Source of the DNA: Nocardioides sp.
Lineage (GTDB): Bacteria; Actinomycetota; Actinomycetes; Propionibacteriales; Nocardioidaceae
NCBI GenBank assembly: GCA_023252065.1
Contig: JAHEXO010000046.1
Coordinates: 1-9,510 of the forward strand
Reading direction: 5' to 3'
Length of the DNA: 9,510 bases
Positions 1 to 4,958 of this stretch are shown here, piece after piece; the stretch's first letter is position 1; the number at the start of each line of letters is the position of its first letter. The position numbers and the translations under genes were made by a program. The notes below the pieces were generated by a model. That model ran no database searches. It was not told the DNA's origin and saw only the letters and a list, made by a program, of their open reading frames with translations.

Positions 1-235
1 CGGCGGTCTCGATCACGTCGGGTCCGAGCTGCTTGCGAAGTCGGCTGATGCAACCCTGGAGGTTCTTCGACCAGGAGGGCGGAGGCTCGTCGCCCCAGAC
101 GGCGTCGGCGAGCTGGTCCACGGATAGCACGTCTCCGGGATTCATGGCCAGCGCTGCGAGAACGACCCGGTCCCGCGTCCCGAGCCGCGCGCTCCTCTCG
201 TCGATCTCCAGCGGACCCAGGAGTCCGATCCGCAT
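1..235 (-). CDS. SARP/BTAD-type transcriptional regulator, N-terminal fragment
   Basis: Only the first 78 codons are in the window; the gene runs off the left edge. The peptide starts MRIGLLGPLEID, then shows an OmpR-type winged helix: 'RVVLAALAMNPGDVLSVDQLADAVWG' style helices (about residues 23-48) and the recognition-helix region 'NLQGCISRLRKQLG' (about 58-71). This N-terminus is typical of AfsR/SARP-family regulators, where a bacterial transcriptional activator domain (BTAD) normally follows, sometimes with NB-ARC and TPR domains. That C-terminal part cannot be seen here, so regulator size and target are unknown. The ATG at 235 is chosen because the family signature begins at it and a promoter -10 lies 6 nt upstream, implying a leaderless mRNA. 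The gene is divergent from the small membrane protein at 376, with 11-bp-phased repeats between them, suggesting autoregulation or control of that neighbour (inference). Confidence 0.85.
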   Translation of the reverse strand, partial: MRIGLLGPLEIDERSARLGTRDRVVLAALAMNPGDVLSVDQLADAVWGDEPPPSWSKNLQGCISRLRKQLGPDVIETA

Positions 236-241
236 GGCTCG

Positions 242-270
242 ACTGTCCGACTGCTCACCAGCGGCGTCAA
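242..270 (-). promoter_or_regulatory. Predicted leaderless promoter of the SARP-type regulator
   Basis: On the minus strand, a -35-like TTGACG (270-265) is followed by a 17-bp spacer and a -10-like GACAGT (247-242). Six bases separate the hexamer from the ATG at 235, so transcription should begin at or next to the start codon. The -35 matches TTGACA in 5 of 6 positions, and the -10 has the two most conserved bases (A at -11, T at -7). No Shine-Dalgarno sequence is visible, which agrees with a leaderless transcript. The prediction rests on the sequence alone. Confidence 0.6.
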
Positions 271-275
271 GCGCC

Positions 276-319
276 GAGATACCGAGCGGATACCGGCGAG
301 GGGCCGCTGAGATACCGAC
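276..319. repeat. Four 11-bp-phased direct repeats (possible SARP-type operator)
   Basis: Four consecutive 11-mers read GAGATACCGAG (276-286), CGGATACCGGC (287-297), GAGGGGCCGCT (298-308) and GAGATACCGAC (309-319). The heptamer GATACCG is exact in units 1, 2 and 4 (starts 278, 289, 311); unit 3 is degenerate. The 11- and 22-bp spacing puts all copies on one face of the helix. SARP regulators such as ActII-ORF4, DnrI and AfsR are known to bind heptameric direct repeats spaced 11 or 22 bp. The array lies between a SARP-type gene and a divergent gene, and abuts the regulator's -35 element. The distance to that -10 is longer than in classical SARP promoters, so autoregulation, possibly repressive, or activation of the plus-strand gene are both open. 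Confidence 0.6.
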
Positions 320-362
320 CGGGTGGACAACTGACGGCATCGAGGCGGTCCGCCTCACTGAT

Positions 363-368
363 CAAGGA
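363..368 (+). promoter_or_regulatory. Ribosome binding site AAGGAG of the small membrane protein
   Basis: AAGGAG lies 7 nt upstream of the ATG at 376. It is the only clear canonical Shine-Dalgarno sequence I found ahead of a gene in this window, and it fixes this start. The gene must therefore be transcribed with a leader, unlike most of its neighbours. A TGGACA at 324-329 resembles a -35, but I could not find a convincing -10 at normal spacing. Confidence 0.75.
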
Positions 369-375
369 GCACTTC

Positions 376-636
376 ATGAGCACGATCCACCACCCTGTTC
401 AGCACCACACCGGGCTGTACGTCGTCGCCGCGGCGATCGTGCTGGCCGGCCTCCTGGCCGCGCTGGTCGCCGCCGTGTTCTGGCCGTCCGACGCCTCGGA
501 CGGGACCCCACCGGCCAAGCAGAGCCAGACCTCGGTCCACCCCTATCGCGGGCCGGCGTTCCGCCAGCTCTGCCTCGAAGGGCGGCCGGGTACCTCCATC
601 GAGCTGGCCCGGAGCGGATGCGTCGGTGCCCGGTGA
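376..636 (+). CDS. Small His-rich single-pass membrane protein, hypothetical
   Basis: This 86-aa protein is not a family I recognise. The N-terminus is short and carries four histidines in two pairs (residues 5-6 and 10-11: HHPVQHH). One strong hydrophobic helix follows at about residues 14-36. A polar, Pro/Ser/Lys-containing linker then leads to a C-terminal part with two cysteines, Cys66 and Cys82. With the usual orientation the tail would lie outside the membrane and could form a disulfide; the histidines could bind metal inside. Both are inferences. The gene is supported by a good AAGGAG site and typical GC-rich codon use. It is divergent from the SARP-type regulator and followed 7 nt after its stop by a strong hairpin, so it is probably a single-gene transcript and a candidate target of that regulator. 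Confidence 0.7.
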   Translation: MSTIHHPVQHHTGLYVVAAAIVLAGLLAALVAAVFWPSDASDGTPPAKQSQTSVHPYRGPAFRQLCLEGRPGTSIELARSGCVGAR

Positions 637-643
637 CCGACAC

Positions 644-683
644 GGAGGTGTGGGAGGTCGGGTCCGTGACCTCCCGCACCTCC
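644..683 (+). terminator. Strong 16-bp-stem hairpin, probable terminator without U-tract
   Basis: The left arm GGAGGTGTGGGAGGTC (644-659) pairs with GACCTCCCGCACCTCC (668-683) around an 8-nt loop; the only non-Watson-Crick pair is a G-U wobble. The hairpin begins 7 nt after the stop of the small membrane protein gene and ends about 20-30 nt before mug. No U-run follows, so it is not a classical intrinsic terminator, but actinobacteria often have such U-less hairpins behind genes. It could also be a dyad-symmetric protein site or insulate mug from read-through. Confidence 0.5.
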
Positions 684-715
684 AACCGGGCCGAGCACGT
701 GCCAGCATGTGCGCC

Positions 716-1354
716 GTGGCCCATTTCACCACCGCCGAGCTGGCGTCCTACCGCGACCGCGAGGTGCCCGACCTGGTCGGCCCGCACCCGAGGCTGGTCC
801 TGGTCGGCATCAACCCGGGGCTCTGGACGGCGGCGGTGCAGACCCACTTCGCCCGCCCGGGCAACCGGTTCTACCCGGCCCTGCTCGAGGCCGGGATCAT
901 CGACCACCCGATCAGCCCCTCCGACGGGATGACGGACGCCGACCGGGCGATGCTCACCGCGAGGGGCATCGCGATCACCAACCTGGTACGACGGGCCACG
1001 GCGCGCGCCGACGAGCTCAGCCGCGACGAGCTGGTCGCCGGCCGGCAGCGGCTGGTGGAGTTCGTCGAGACCCACCGCCCGCGCGTGGTCGCGGTGCTCG
1101 GCATCACGGCGTACCGCTCGGCGTTCGGCCACCCGAAGGCCACCCTCGGCCGACAGCCCGACGATCTGGCCGGCGCCGAGCTCTGGGTGGTGCCCAACCC
1201 GAGCGGCCTGAACGCTCACGACAATGTCGCGTCGCTCGCCCGCGCCTACGCCGAGCCGGCCCGGGCCGCCGGGATCCTGCCGGCCCGCGACGGAGTGTCA
1301 TCACGACGGCCGGCTCCTCAGTCCGCGAGCAGGGCCAGCTCCTCGTCGACGTAG
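716..1354 (+). CDS. mug: Mismatch-specific DNA glycosylase (Mug/TDG family)
   Basis: The protein belongs to the uracil-DNA glycosylase superfamily, family 2. Such enzymes remove uracil or thymine mispaired with G, and alkylated bases such as ethenocytosine, starting base excision repair. Both signature motifs are present: GINPGLWTA (residues 31-39; Asn33 corresponds to the residue that positions the attacking water) and NPSGLNAH (161-168; the loop that enters the helix). The stretch THFARPGNRFYPAL between them is also typical. From GTG 716 it has 212 aa, longer than E. coli Mug (about 168 aa), with a short N-terminal extension and a low-complexity tail after about residue 186. ATG 707 is an in-frame alternative start adding MCA. 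I prefer 716 because CAGCAT at 703-708 fits a leaderless -10 seven nt upstream. The last 37 bp overlap the convergent TPR gene. Confidence 0.9.
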   Translation: MAHFTTAELASYRDREVPDLVGPHPRLVLVGINPGLWTAAVQTHFARPGNRFYPALLEAGIIDHPISPSDGMTDADRAMLTARGIAITNLVRRATARADELSRDELVAGRQRLVEFVETHRPRVVAVLGITAYRSAFGHPKATLGRQPDDLAGAELWVVPNPSGLNAHDNVASLARAYAEPARAAGILPARDGVSSRRPAPQSASRASSSST

Positions 1355-2028
1355 TGGTCGGTCTCGCCGACCGACTCGAGCTCCTGCTGAAGGGACCGCT
1401 GGATCTCCAGGGCCTCCTCGCGTCGTCCCAGGTTGCGCAACGACCAGGCGACCATCCAGCGGGCGACCCGGATGGTCGCGGGGTCCCCGATGCGCTCGCG
1501 CGCTGCCAGCGCTTCCTCGAAGGTGGCCAGCGCCGAGGTGAAGTCGCCGGCGTCGGCGTAGGTCATCCCGACGTTGTTGAGCAAGGAGGCGTCCCAGTCG
1601 CGTGCCCGCTGGTCCGACGAGGCCCGCGCGACGGCGAGGGCCTGCTCGTGGATCGCGGGCTGGTCCTCCGGCGAGGCGACGAGAGCCACCATGTGGAGGG
1701 CGTCGACCTGCAGGGCGTCGAGCCCGGCTGCCGACGCGGTCGCGGCAGCCAGCTCGAACAACGGCCGCGCCTCGTCGGGGTGGCCCGACGATCGGAGCAC
1801 CCGACCGCGCTCGAGCGCGAGGTAGGTCGCCGCCTCCGGATCGTCGGAGCGGAGGCCGTCCAGCACGCGGTTAGCGGCGTCGTACTGCTCCTGGAGGCCG
1901 AGGGCGCGGACGTACTGCGTGAGCCAGGACGTGCGCTCGGGCTCGCCGGCCTGCTCCGCCGCGTCGAGGAATCGCTCCCCGGAGGAAGCGGGGTCGTCGA
2001 AGTCCCACAAGGGACGCGGGTCGATCAT
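1318..2028 (-). CDS. Tetratricopeptide repeat (TPR) protein
   Basis: This 236-aa soluble, acidic protein is made of paired amphipathic helices. The clearest TPR unit is about residues 148-180 (LLNNVGMTYADAGDFTSAL followed by an FEEALAARERIGD-type helix). Others appear at about 68-100, 105-135 and 187-218, and the last contains WSLRNLGRREEALEIQ. There is no signal peptide, membrane helix or catalytic domain, so it is probably a cytoplasmic protein-protein interaction scaffold; the partner cannot be told. I recall similar proteins in actinobacteria annotated simply as tetratricopeptide repeat proteins. The ATG at 2028 is used; CACGAT lies 6 nt upstream as a possible leaderless -10. The stop of the 135-aa gene upstream is 20 bp away, so the two are likely co-transcribed as well. 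The 3' end overlaps mug on the other strand. Confidence 0.85.
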   Translation of the reverse strand: MIDPRPLWDFDDPASSGERFLDAAEQAGEPERTSWLTQYVRALGLQEQYDAANRVLDGLRSDDPEAATYLALERGRVLRSSGHPDEARPLFELAAATASAAGLDALQVDALHMVALVASPEDQPAIHEQALAVARASSDQRARDWDASLLNNVGMTYADAGDFTSALATFEEALAARERIGDPATIRVARWMVAWSLRNLGRREEALEIQRSLQQELESVGETDHYVDEELALLAD

Positions 2029-2034
2029 CGGGTC

Positions 2035-2062
2035 ATCGTGGCAGGACGTCAGTAGACGTCAG
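2035..2062 (-). promoter_or_regulatory. Possible internal promoter with tandem GACGTCAG repeat upstream of the TPR gene
   Basis: On the plus strand GACGTCAG occurs at 2045-2052 and again at 2055-2062, a 10-bp period; each copy contains the palindrome GACGTC. Read on the minus strand this gives two CTGACG motifs. The distal one (2062-2057) is a fair -35, 16 bp upstream of CACGAT (2040-2035), which sits 6 nt before the TPR ATG. The repeat straddles the stop codon of the upstream 135-aa gene. It may be a promoter, an activator site, or chance. Confidence 0.35.
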
Positions 2063-2456
2063 CGAGGACCATGCCGGCGCCGGCGAGGACCACCTCGACC
2101 CGGCGGCGCTCGTGGTCGAGCTCCAGCCCCTCCGCCAGGACCCCGAGCAGGTGGGGGAGCCCGAGTGCCCCACACCCCTCGGCCAGCACGTCGTCGTAGG
2201 CGCTCCGGATGGCGCTGATCCGGGCCGCGCTGCGGCCGTCGTCGGCGTGCTGGAGCTGGCGGCCGAGCCGGTGGGCGTCATGCGCGATCGCCTCGATCGG
2301 ACGGCCGACGGGCTCCGGGCCGGGACGACGGCGACGCAGGGCACGGCGCAGGGTGCGCAGGCCGGGGAGCCCGGGGTCGGAGACGACGCGGTGCACGACG
2401 GCGAGCGAGGCCACCGGCCCCGCGAAGAACGCCAGGATCAACACCCACGATCCCAT
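2049..2456 (-). CDS. Hypothetical protein with N-terminal membrane anchor
   Basis: The protein has 135 aa. A hydrophobic segment at about residues 3-21 (WVLILAFFAGPVASLAVV) is a single membrane anchor or uncleaved signal. A basic stretch (LRRALRRRRPGPEP, about 36-49) follows, which should stay in the cytoplasm. The remainder is predicted helical: RPIEAIAHDAHRLGRQL, then SAIRSAYDDVLAEGCGALGLPHLLGVL and LDHERRRVEVVLAGAGMVL. This layout resembles a widespread small actinobacterial family of unknown function that I recall but cannot name. The ATG at 2456 has a predicted leaderless promoter (TTGCCG, 17 bp, TAACGT). The gene is divergent from trmB with 58 bp between them, and probably leads an operon with the TPR gene, 20 bp downstream. 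No catalytic motif is seen. Confidence 0.75.
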   Translation of the reverse strand: MGSWVLILAFFAGPVASLAVVHRVVSDPGLPGLRTLRRALRRRRPGPEPVGRPIEAIAHDAHRLGRQLQHADDGRSAARISAIRSAYDDVLAEGCGALGLPHLLGVLAEGLELDHERRRVEVVLAGAGMVLADVY

Positions 2457-2462
2457 CTGGCG

Positions 2463-2491
2463 ACGTTAGGACGCCGAGGCCACGACGGCAA
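2463..2491 (-). promoter_or_regulatory. Predicted leaderless promoter of the 135-aa hypothetical gene
   Basis: On the minus strand TTGCCG (2491-2486), a 17-bp spacer and TAACGT (2468-2463) form a good promoter. The hexamer ends 6 nt before the ATG at 2456, so the mRNA should start at the A of ATG. No Shine-Dalgarno sequence is present. The element lies within the 58-bp region shared with the divergent trmB. Confidence 0.6.
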
Positions 2492-2502
2492 GGGAGTTCG
2501 GG

Positions 2503-2508
2503 AACAAT
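2503..2508 (+). promoter_or_regulatory. Possible leaderless -10 of trmB
   Basis: AACAAT ends 6 nt before the GTG at 2515 and has the conserved A at position 2 and T at position 6 of the -10 hexamer. No -35 is visible at normal spacing. The out-of-frame ATG at 2507 overlaps this hexamer and would then not be transcribed. An AAGGGAG at 2490-2496 is too far (18 nt) from the GTG to be a normal ribosome binding site. Confidence 0.4.
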
Positions 2509-2514
2509 GGCGCC

Positions 2515-3258
2515 GTGCCCGACCACCCCGACACGCCGCCGGCGCGCCCGCACCAGCGCTACACCGCGGACGGCCGGCGCATCCGCGAGGTGCTCAGCTA
2601 CTCCCGGCGCGGCAACCGGTTCACGCCCGCGCAGCAGCAGGCGTGGGACGCACACCACGCGGCCTGGGTGATCCCCGACGAGGCCGTCGACGCCCCGGGC
2701 TTCCGGCTGGCCGACTGGTTCGGCAGGGAGGCGCCGCTGATCGTGGAGATCGGCTCGGGCGTCGGGGAGGCGACCGGGGTGCTCGCCGCCGCCCGACCGT
2801 CGTACGACGTGCTGGCGCTGGAGGTCTGGCGCCCCGGTGTGGCGGCGTCGCTGGCCGAGGTGGAGGCGGCCGGCGCCGACAACGTGAGGTTCTGCTCGGT
2901 CGACGCCGTCTGGGTGCTGAGCCATCTCCTGGAGCCGGGGTCGCTGAGCGAGCTCTGGACCTTCTTCCCCGACCCGTGGCCCAAGACCCGTCACCACAAG
3001 CGACGGCTGGTGGACGCCGCGTTCGCCGGCCTCGCGGCCGAGCGGCTCGCCCCCGGCGCGACCTGGCGGCTGGCCACCGACTGGGCCGACTACGCCGAGC
3101 AGATGCGCGGGGTGCTGGACGCCGAGCCCGCGCTCGAGGGCGGCGTGGTCGAGCGCTGGGCCGACCGGCCGGTCACCAAGTTCGAGCGCAAGGGGGTCGC
3201 GGCGGATCGGCGGATCACCGACCTGGCCTACCGCCGCGTCCGACGGCCGATTCCCTGA
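2515..3258 (+). CDS. trmB: tRNA (guanine-N7-)-methyltransferase
   Basis: TrmB uses S-adenosylmethionine to methylate N7 of G46 in the variable loop of tRNAs. The 247-aa protein carries the class I SAM-binding motif VEIGSGVGE (residues 77-85), followed by the acidic strand ALEVWRPGV (101-109), and the TrmB hallmark FFPDPWPKTRHHKRRL (150-165), whose Asp and basic cluster bind tRNA and the target base. The C-terminal TKFERKG...ITDLAYRR (221-240) is the typical closing motif. The N-terminal 50 residues, rich in Pro and Arg, with SRRGNRFTPAQQQAW, are normal for the actinobacterial form. GTG at 2515 is chosen because it is the in-frame start ahead of this conserved region. The gene is probably leaderless. 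A DUF4190-like gene follows 13 bp later and may be partly co-transcribed. Confidence 0.95.
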   Translation: MPDHPDTPPARPHQRYTADGRRIREVLSYSRRGNRFTPAQQQAWDAHHAAWVIPDEAVDAPGFRLADWFGREAPLIVEIGSGVGEATGVLAAARPSYDVLALEVWRPGVAASLAEVEAAGADNVRFCSVDAVWVLSHLLEPGSLSELWTFFPDPWPKTRHHKRRLVDAAFAGLAAERLAPGATWRLATDWADYAEQMRGVLDAEPALEGGVVERWADRPVTKFERKGVAADRRITDLAYRRVRRPIP

Positions 3259-3264
3259 CAGACT
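3256..3264 (+). promoter_or_regulatory. Possible extended -10 promoter of the DUF4190-like gene
   Basis: TGACAGACT includes the trmB stop codon TGA (3256-3258), which reads as an extended-10 TGn, joined to a CAGACT hexamer (3259-3264) that has the conserved A and T. The hexamer ends 7 nt before the ATG at 3272, which fits a leaderless start. No -35 is seen, and with an extended -10 none would be required. The call relies on the fixed spacing found at other genes in the window. Confidence 0.35.
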
Positions 3265-3271
3265 GCGGCCC

Positions 3272-3598
3272 ATGACGCAGCAGCCTCCTCCGCCCTACGG
3301 TGCGCCCGGCTACGGCTACTACCCCCAGCCGCCCAAGCACCCGCAGGCCGTGACCGTGCTCGTCCTCGGGATCCTCGGGATCGTGGTCTGCGGGGTGTGT
3401 GGCCCGTTCGCGTGGTCGATGGGCACCCGGGTCGAGCGCGAGATGGCCTCGGCCCCGGGTCGGTGGAGCGGCAGCACCGAGGTCACGATCGGCAAGATCC
3501 TCGGCATCGTCTCGACCGCCCTGCTGGCCCTCGCCGTCGTCTTCTTCGGGATCTTCATCGTGTTCGGGGTCGTGGCCGGCGTCTCCAGCAGCGGCTAG
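3272..3598 (+). CDS. DUF4190-like small membrane protein
   Basis: The 108-aa protein begins with a Pro/Gly/Tyr-rich cytoplasmic tail (residues 1-24, PPPPYGAPGYGYYPQPP). Two membrane segments follow, about 26-49 (starting AVTVLVLGILGIVVCGVCGP) and 74-102 (starting GKILGIVSTALLALAVVFFG). Between them is a short loop with VEREMAS and a Gly/Ser stretch. This is the architecture of DUF4190-type proteins, common and often multi-copy in actinobacteria, with no known biochemical role; the proline-rich tail may bind protein partners. It starts 13 bp after trmB and may share its transcript or use its own leaderless promoter. Its stop is only 3 bp from the stop of the convergent aminotransferase gene, with no clear terminator in between. 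Confidence 0.85.
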   Translation: MTQQPPPPYGAPGYGYYPQPPKHPQAVTVLVLGILGIVVCGVCGPFAWSMGTRVEREMASAPGRWSGSTEVTIGKILGIVSTALLALAVVFFGIFIVFGVVAGVSSSG

Positions 3599-3601
3599 GC
3601 C

Positions 3602-4945
3602 TCAGCCGACCAGGGCCTCGACCGCCCCGGCGAAGACCTCCGTGTGGCGGTCGACGTCGGCCTCGCTGTGGTGGGGCGAGAACAGCGCCATGTTGTGGAA
3701 CGGCGTCAGCAGCACGCCGCGGTTGAGCGCCCACAGGTGGAAGAACCCCTCGAGGTCCTCGTCGATGGCCGCCGCCGCGTCAGCACCGTTGCGCGGCGGC
3801 GGGCAGAACCAGTACTCCGCCCGGCAGCCCAGCCGCTGCACGTGCCAGGGCAGGTCGTGTTGCTCGATGACCTCGTGCACCCCGGTCGTGAACCGTTCGG
3901 CCAGGGGGATCGACACCGCGAAGTCCTCGGCGCGCAGCGCGGTCGAGAGCGCCGCGCGCGAAGCGGCGAGGGAGAGGCCGTTGGCGGTGAGCGTGCCGCC
4001 CACCCCGGCCACGTCGATGCCGTGCCCGAGCATCGGGCCGCGGAGGGCGTCGGCCACCTCGGCGCTCATGCCGTACGCCGCGAGCGGGACGCCGCCCGCG
4101 ATCGGCTTGCCGACGACAAGCAGGTCGGGCTCCAGACCCCAGGCCGCGGTGGCACCACCCGGACCGGCGCACAGGGTGTGGGTCTCGTCGATGACGAGCA
4201 GCACACCGTGCCGACGGGTGATCTCACGGACTGCGTCGAGGTAGCCGTCGTCGGGCAGCACGATGCCGATGTTGGTGAGGGCCGGCTCCATCAGCAGGCA
4301 GGCGACGTCGCCCTCGGCGAGACGCCGGTCGAGGGCCTCGGCGTCGTTGAACGGCACGACGGCGGTGGTCAGGGCCACGTCGACCGGGGGCCCGAGCAGG
4401 TCCGGGCGCGGCACGACGCGGTCGCCGTCCAGCGTCGCGAAGGTCTCGTCGACGGTGCCGTGGTAGCACCACTCCATCACCGCGATCCGCGGTCGCCCGG
4501 TCAGGTGTCGGGCGAAGCGGAGCACGAACCGGTTGGCGTCGGTCGCCGTCATCGCGAACTGCCACTGCGGCAGCCCGAAGCGACGGCTGAGCTCCTGGGA
4601 GACCCAGATCGCGTCGTCCGACGGCAGCATCGTGGTGATCCCCTGGCCGGCCCGCCGCGCGATCGCCTCGGCCACCGCAGGCAGGGCATGACCGGTCATC
4701 GCGCCGGTGTCGCCCAGGCAGAGGTCGACGTACTCCACGCCGTCGACGTCGGTCAGCCGCGCGCCGGAGGCCGACTCGACGAACAGCGGGAAGGACCCCG
4801 CCCACCGGGTCATCCACGGCATCGGGACGCCGGCCAGCAGCGAGTCGTGGGCGCGGGCCGAGAGCTCCTGGGAGCGCGGATGCGTCTCGACGAACCGGCG
4901 CTCCTCGTCGGCGCGCAGGGACGTCAGGCGGTCACGGTCGATCAT
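3602..4945 (-). CDS. Class III PLP-dependent aminotransferase (glutamate-1-semialdehyde aminomutase-like), substrate unknown
   Basis: The 447-aa protein has the fold-type I class III pattern. It shows FPLFVESASGARLTDVDGVE and YVDLCLGDTGAMTGH (52-86), YHG (161-163, ring-stacking region), MEP (219-221), DETHT (253-257, Asp253 facing the pyridine nitrogen) and VVGKPIAGG (277-285), with Lys280 as the Schiff-base lysine. Then come GGTLTANGLSLAASRAAL (316-333) and a C-terminal GVLLTPFHNMALFS. The length and ends match glutamate-1-semialdehyde 2,1-aminomutase-like enzymes. In place of the usual S/N-SGTEA phosphate-binding motif it has TATDANR (133-139), which marks a side branch rather than true HemL. 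No heme genes are nearby, so a HemL role is not supported. ATG 4945 is chosen because sequence further upstream is not protein-like and overlaps the RDD gene. It lies 10 bp after RDD with its own predicted -10. Confidence 0.88.
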   Translation of the reverse strand: MIDRDRLTSLRADEERRFVETHPRSQELSARAHDSLLAGVPMPWMTRWAGSFPLFVESASGARLTDVDGVEYVDLCLGDTGAMTGHALPAVAEAIARRAGQGITTMLPSDDAIWVSQELSRRFGLPQWQFAMTATDANRFVLRFARHLTGRPRIAVMEWCYHGTVDETFATLDGDRVVPRPDLLGPPVDVALTTAVVPFNDAEALDRRLAEGDVACLLMEPALTNIGIVLPDDGYLDAVREITRRHGVLLVIDETHTLCAGPGGATAAWGLEPDLLVVGKPIAGGVPLAAYGMSAEVADALRGPMLGHGIDVAGVGGTLTANGLSLAASRAALSTALRAEDFAVSIPLAERFTTGVHEVIEQHDLPWHVQRLGCRAEYWFCPPPRNGADAAAAIDEDLEGFFHLWALNRGVLLTPFHNMALFSPHHSEADVDRHTEVFAGAVEALVG

Positions 4946-4952
4946 GCGCGGC

Positions 4953-4958
4953 AATCTA
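4953..4958 (-). promoter_or_regulatory. Predicted leaderless -10 of the aminotransferase gene, sharing the RDD stop codon
   Basis: On the minus strand TAGATT (4958-4953) is a TAnnnT hexamer ending 7 nt before the ATG at 4945. Its first three bases, TAG, are the stop codon of the upstream RDD gene. A clear -35 was not found. If active, it would let the aminotransferase be transcribed independently of RDD despite the 10-bp gap. Confidence 0.5.

Noticed and set aside
626..715. Upstream extension of mug to an ATG at 626
   Set aside because: The added residues are encoded by the hairpin region, overlap the small membrane gene and do not resemble the family; starts at 707 or 716 are better.
709..2055. 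Long plus-strand open frame of 448 codons across mug and the TPR gene
   Set aside because: It is out of frame with the clear Mug motifs and antisense to the TPR protein; the translation is low-complexity Arg/Pro/Gly-rich, as expected for shadow frames in GC-rich DNA.
2507..2509. ATG eight bases upstream of the trmB GTG
   Set aside because: It is out of frame with TrmB and lies partly inside the predicted -10 hexamer, so it is probably not a start codon.
3594..3608. Imperfect palindrome GGCTAGGCCTCAGCC between the DUF4190-like and aminotransferase stop codons
   Set aside because: The pairing arms are too short and too close for a convincing bidirectional terminator.
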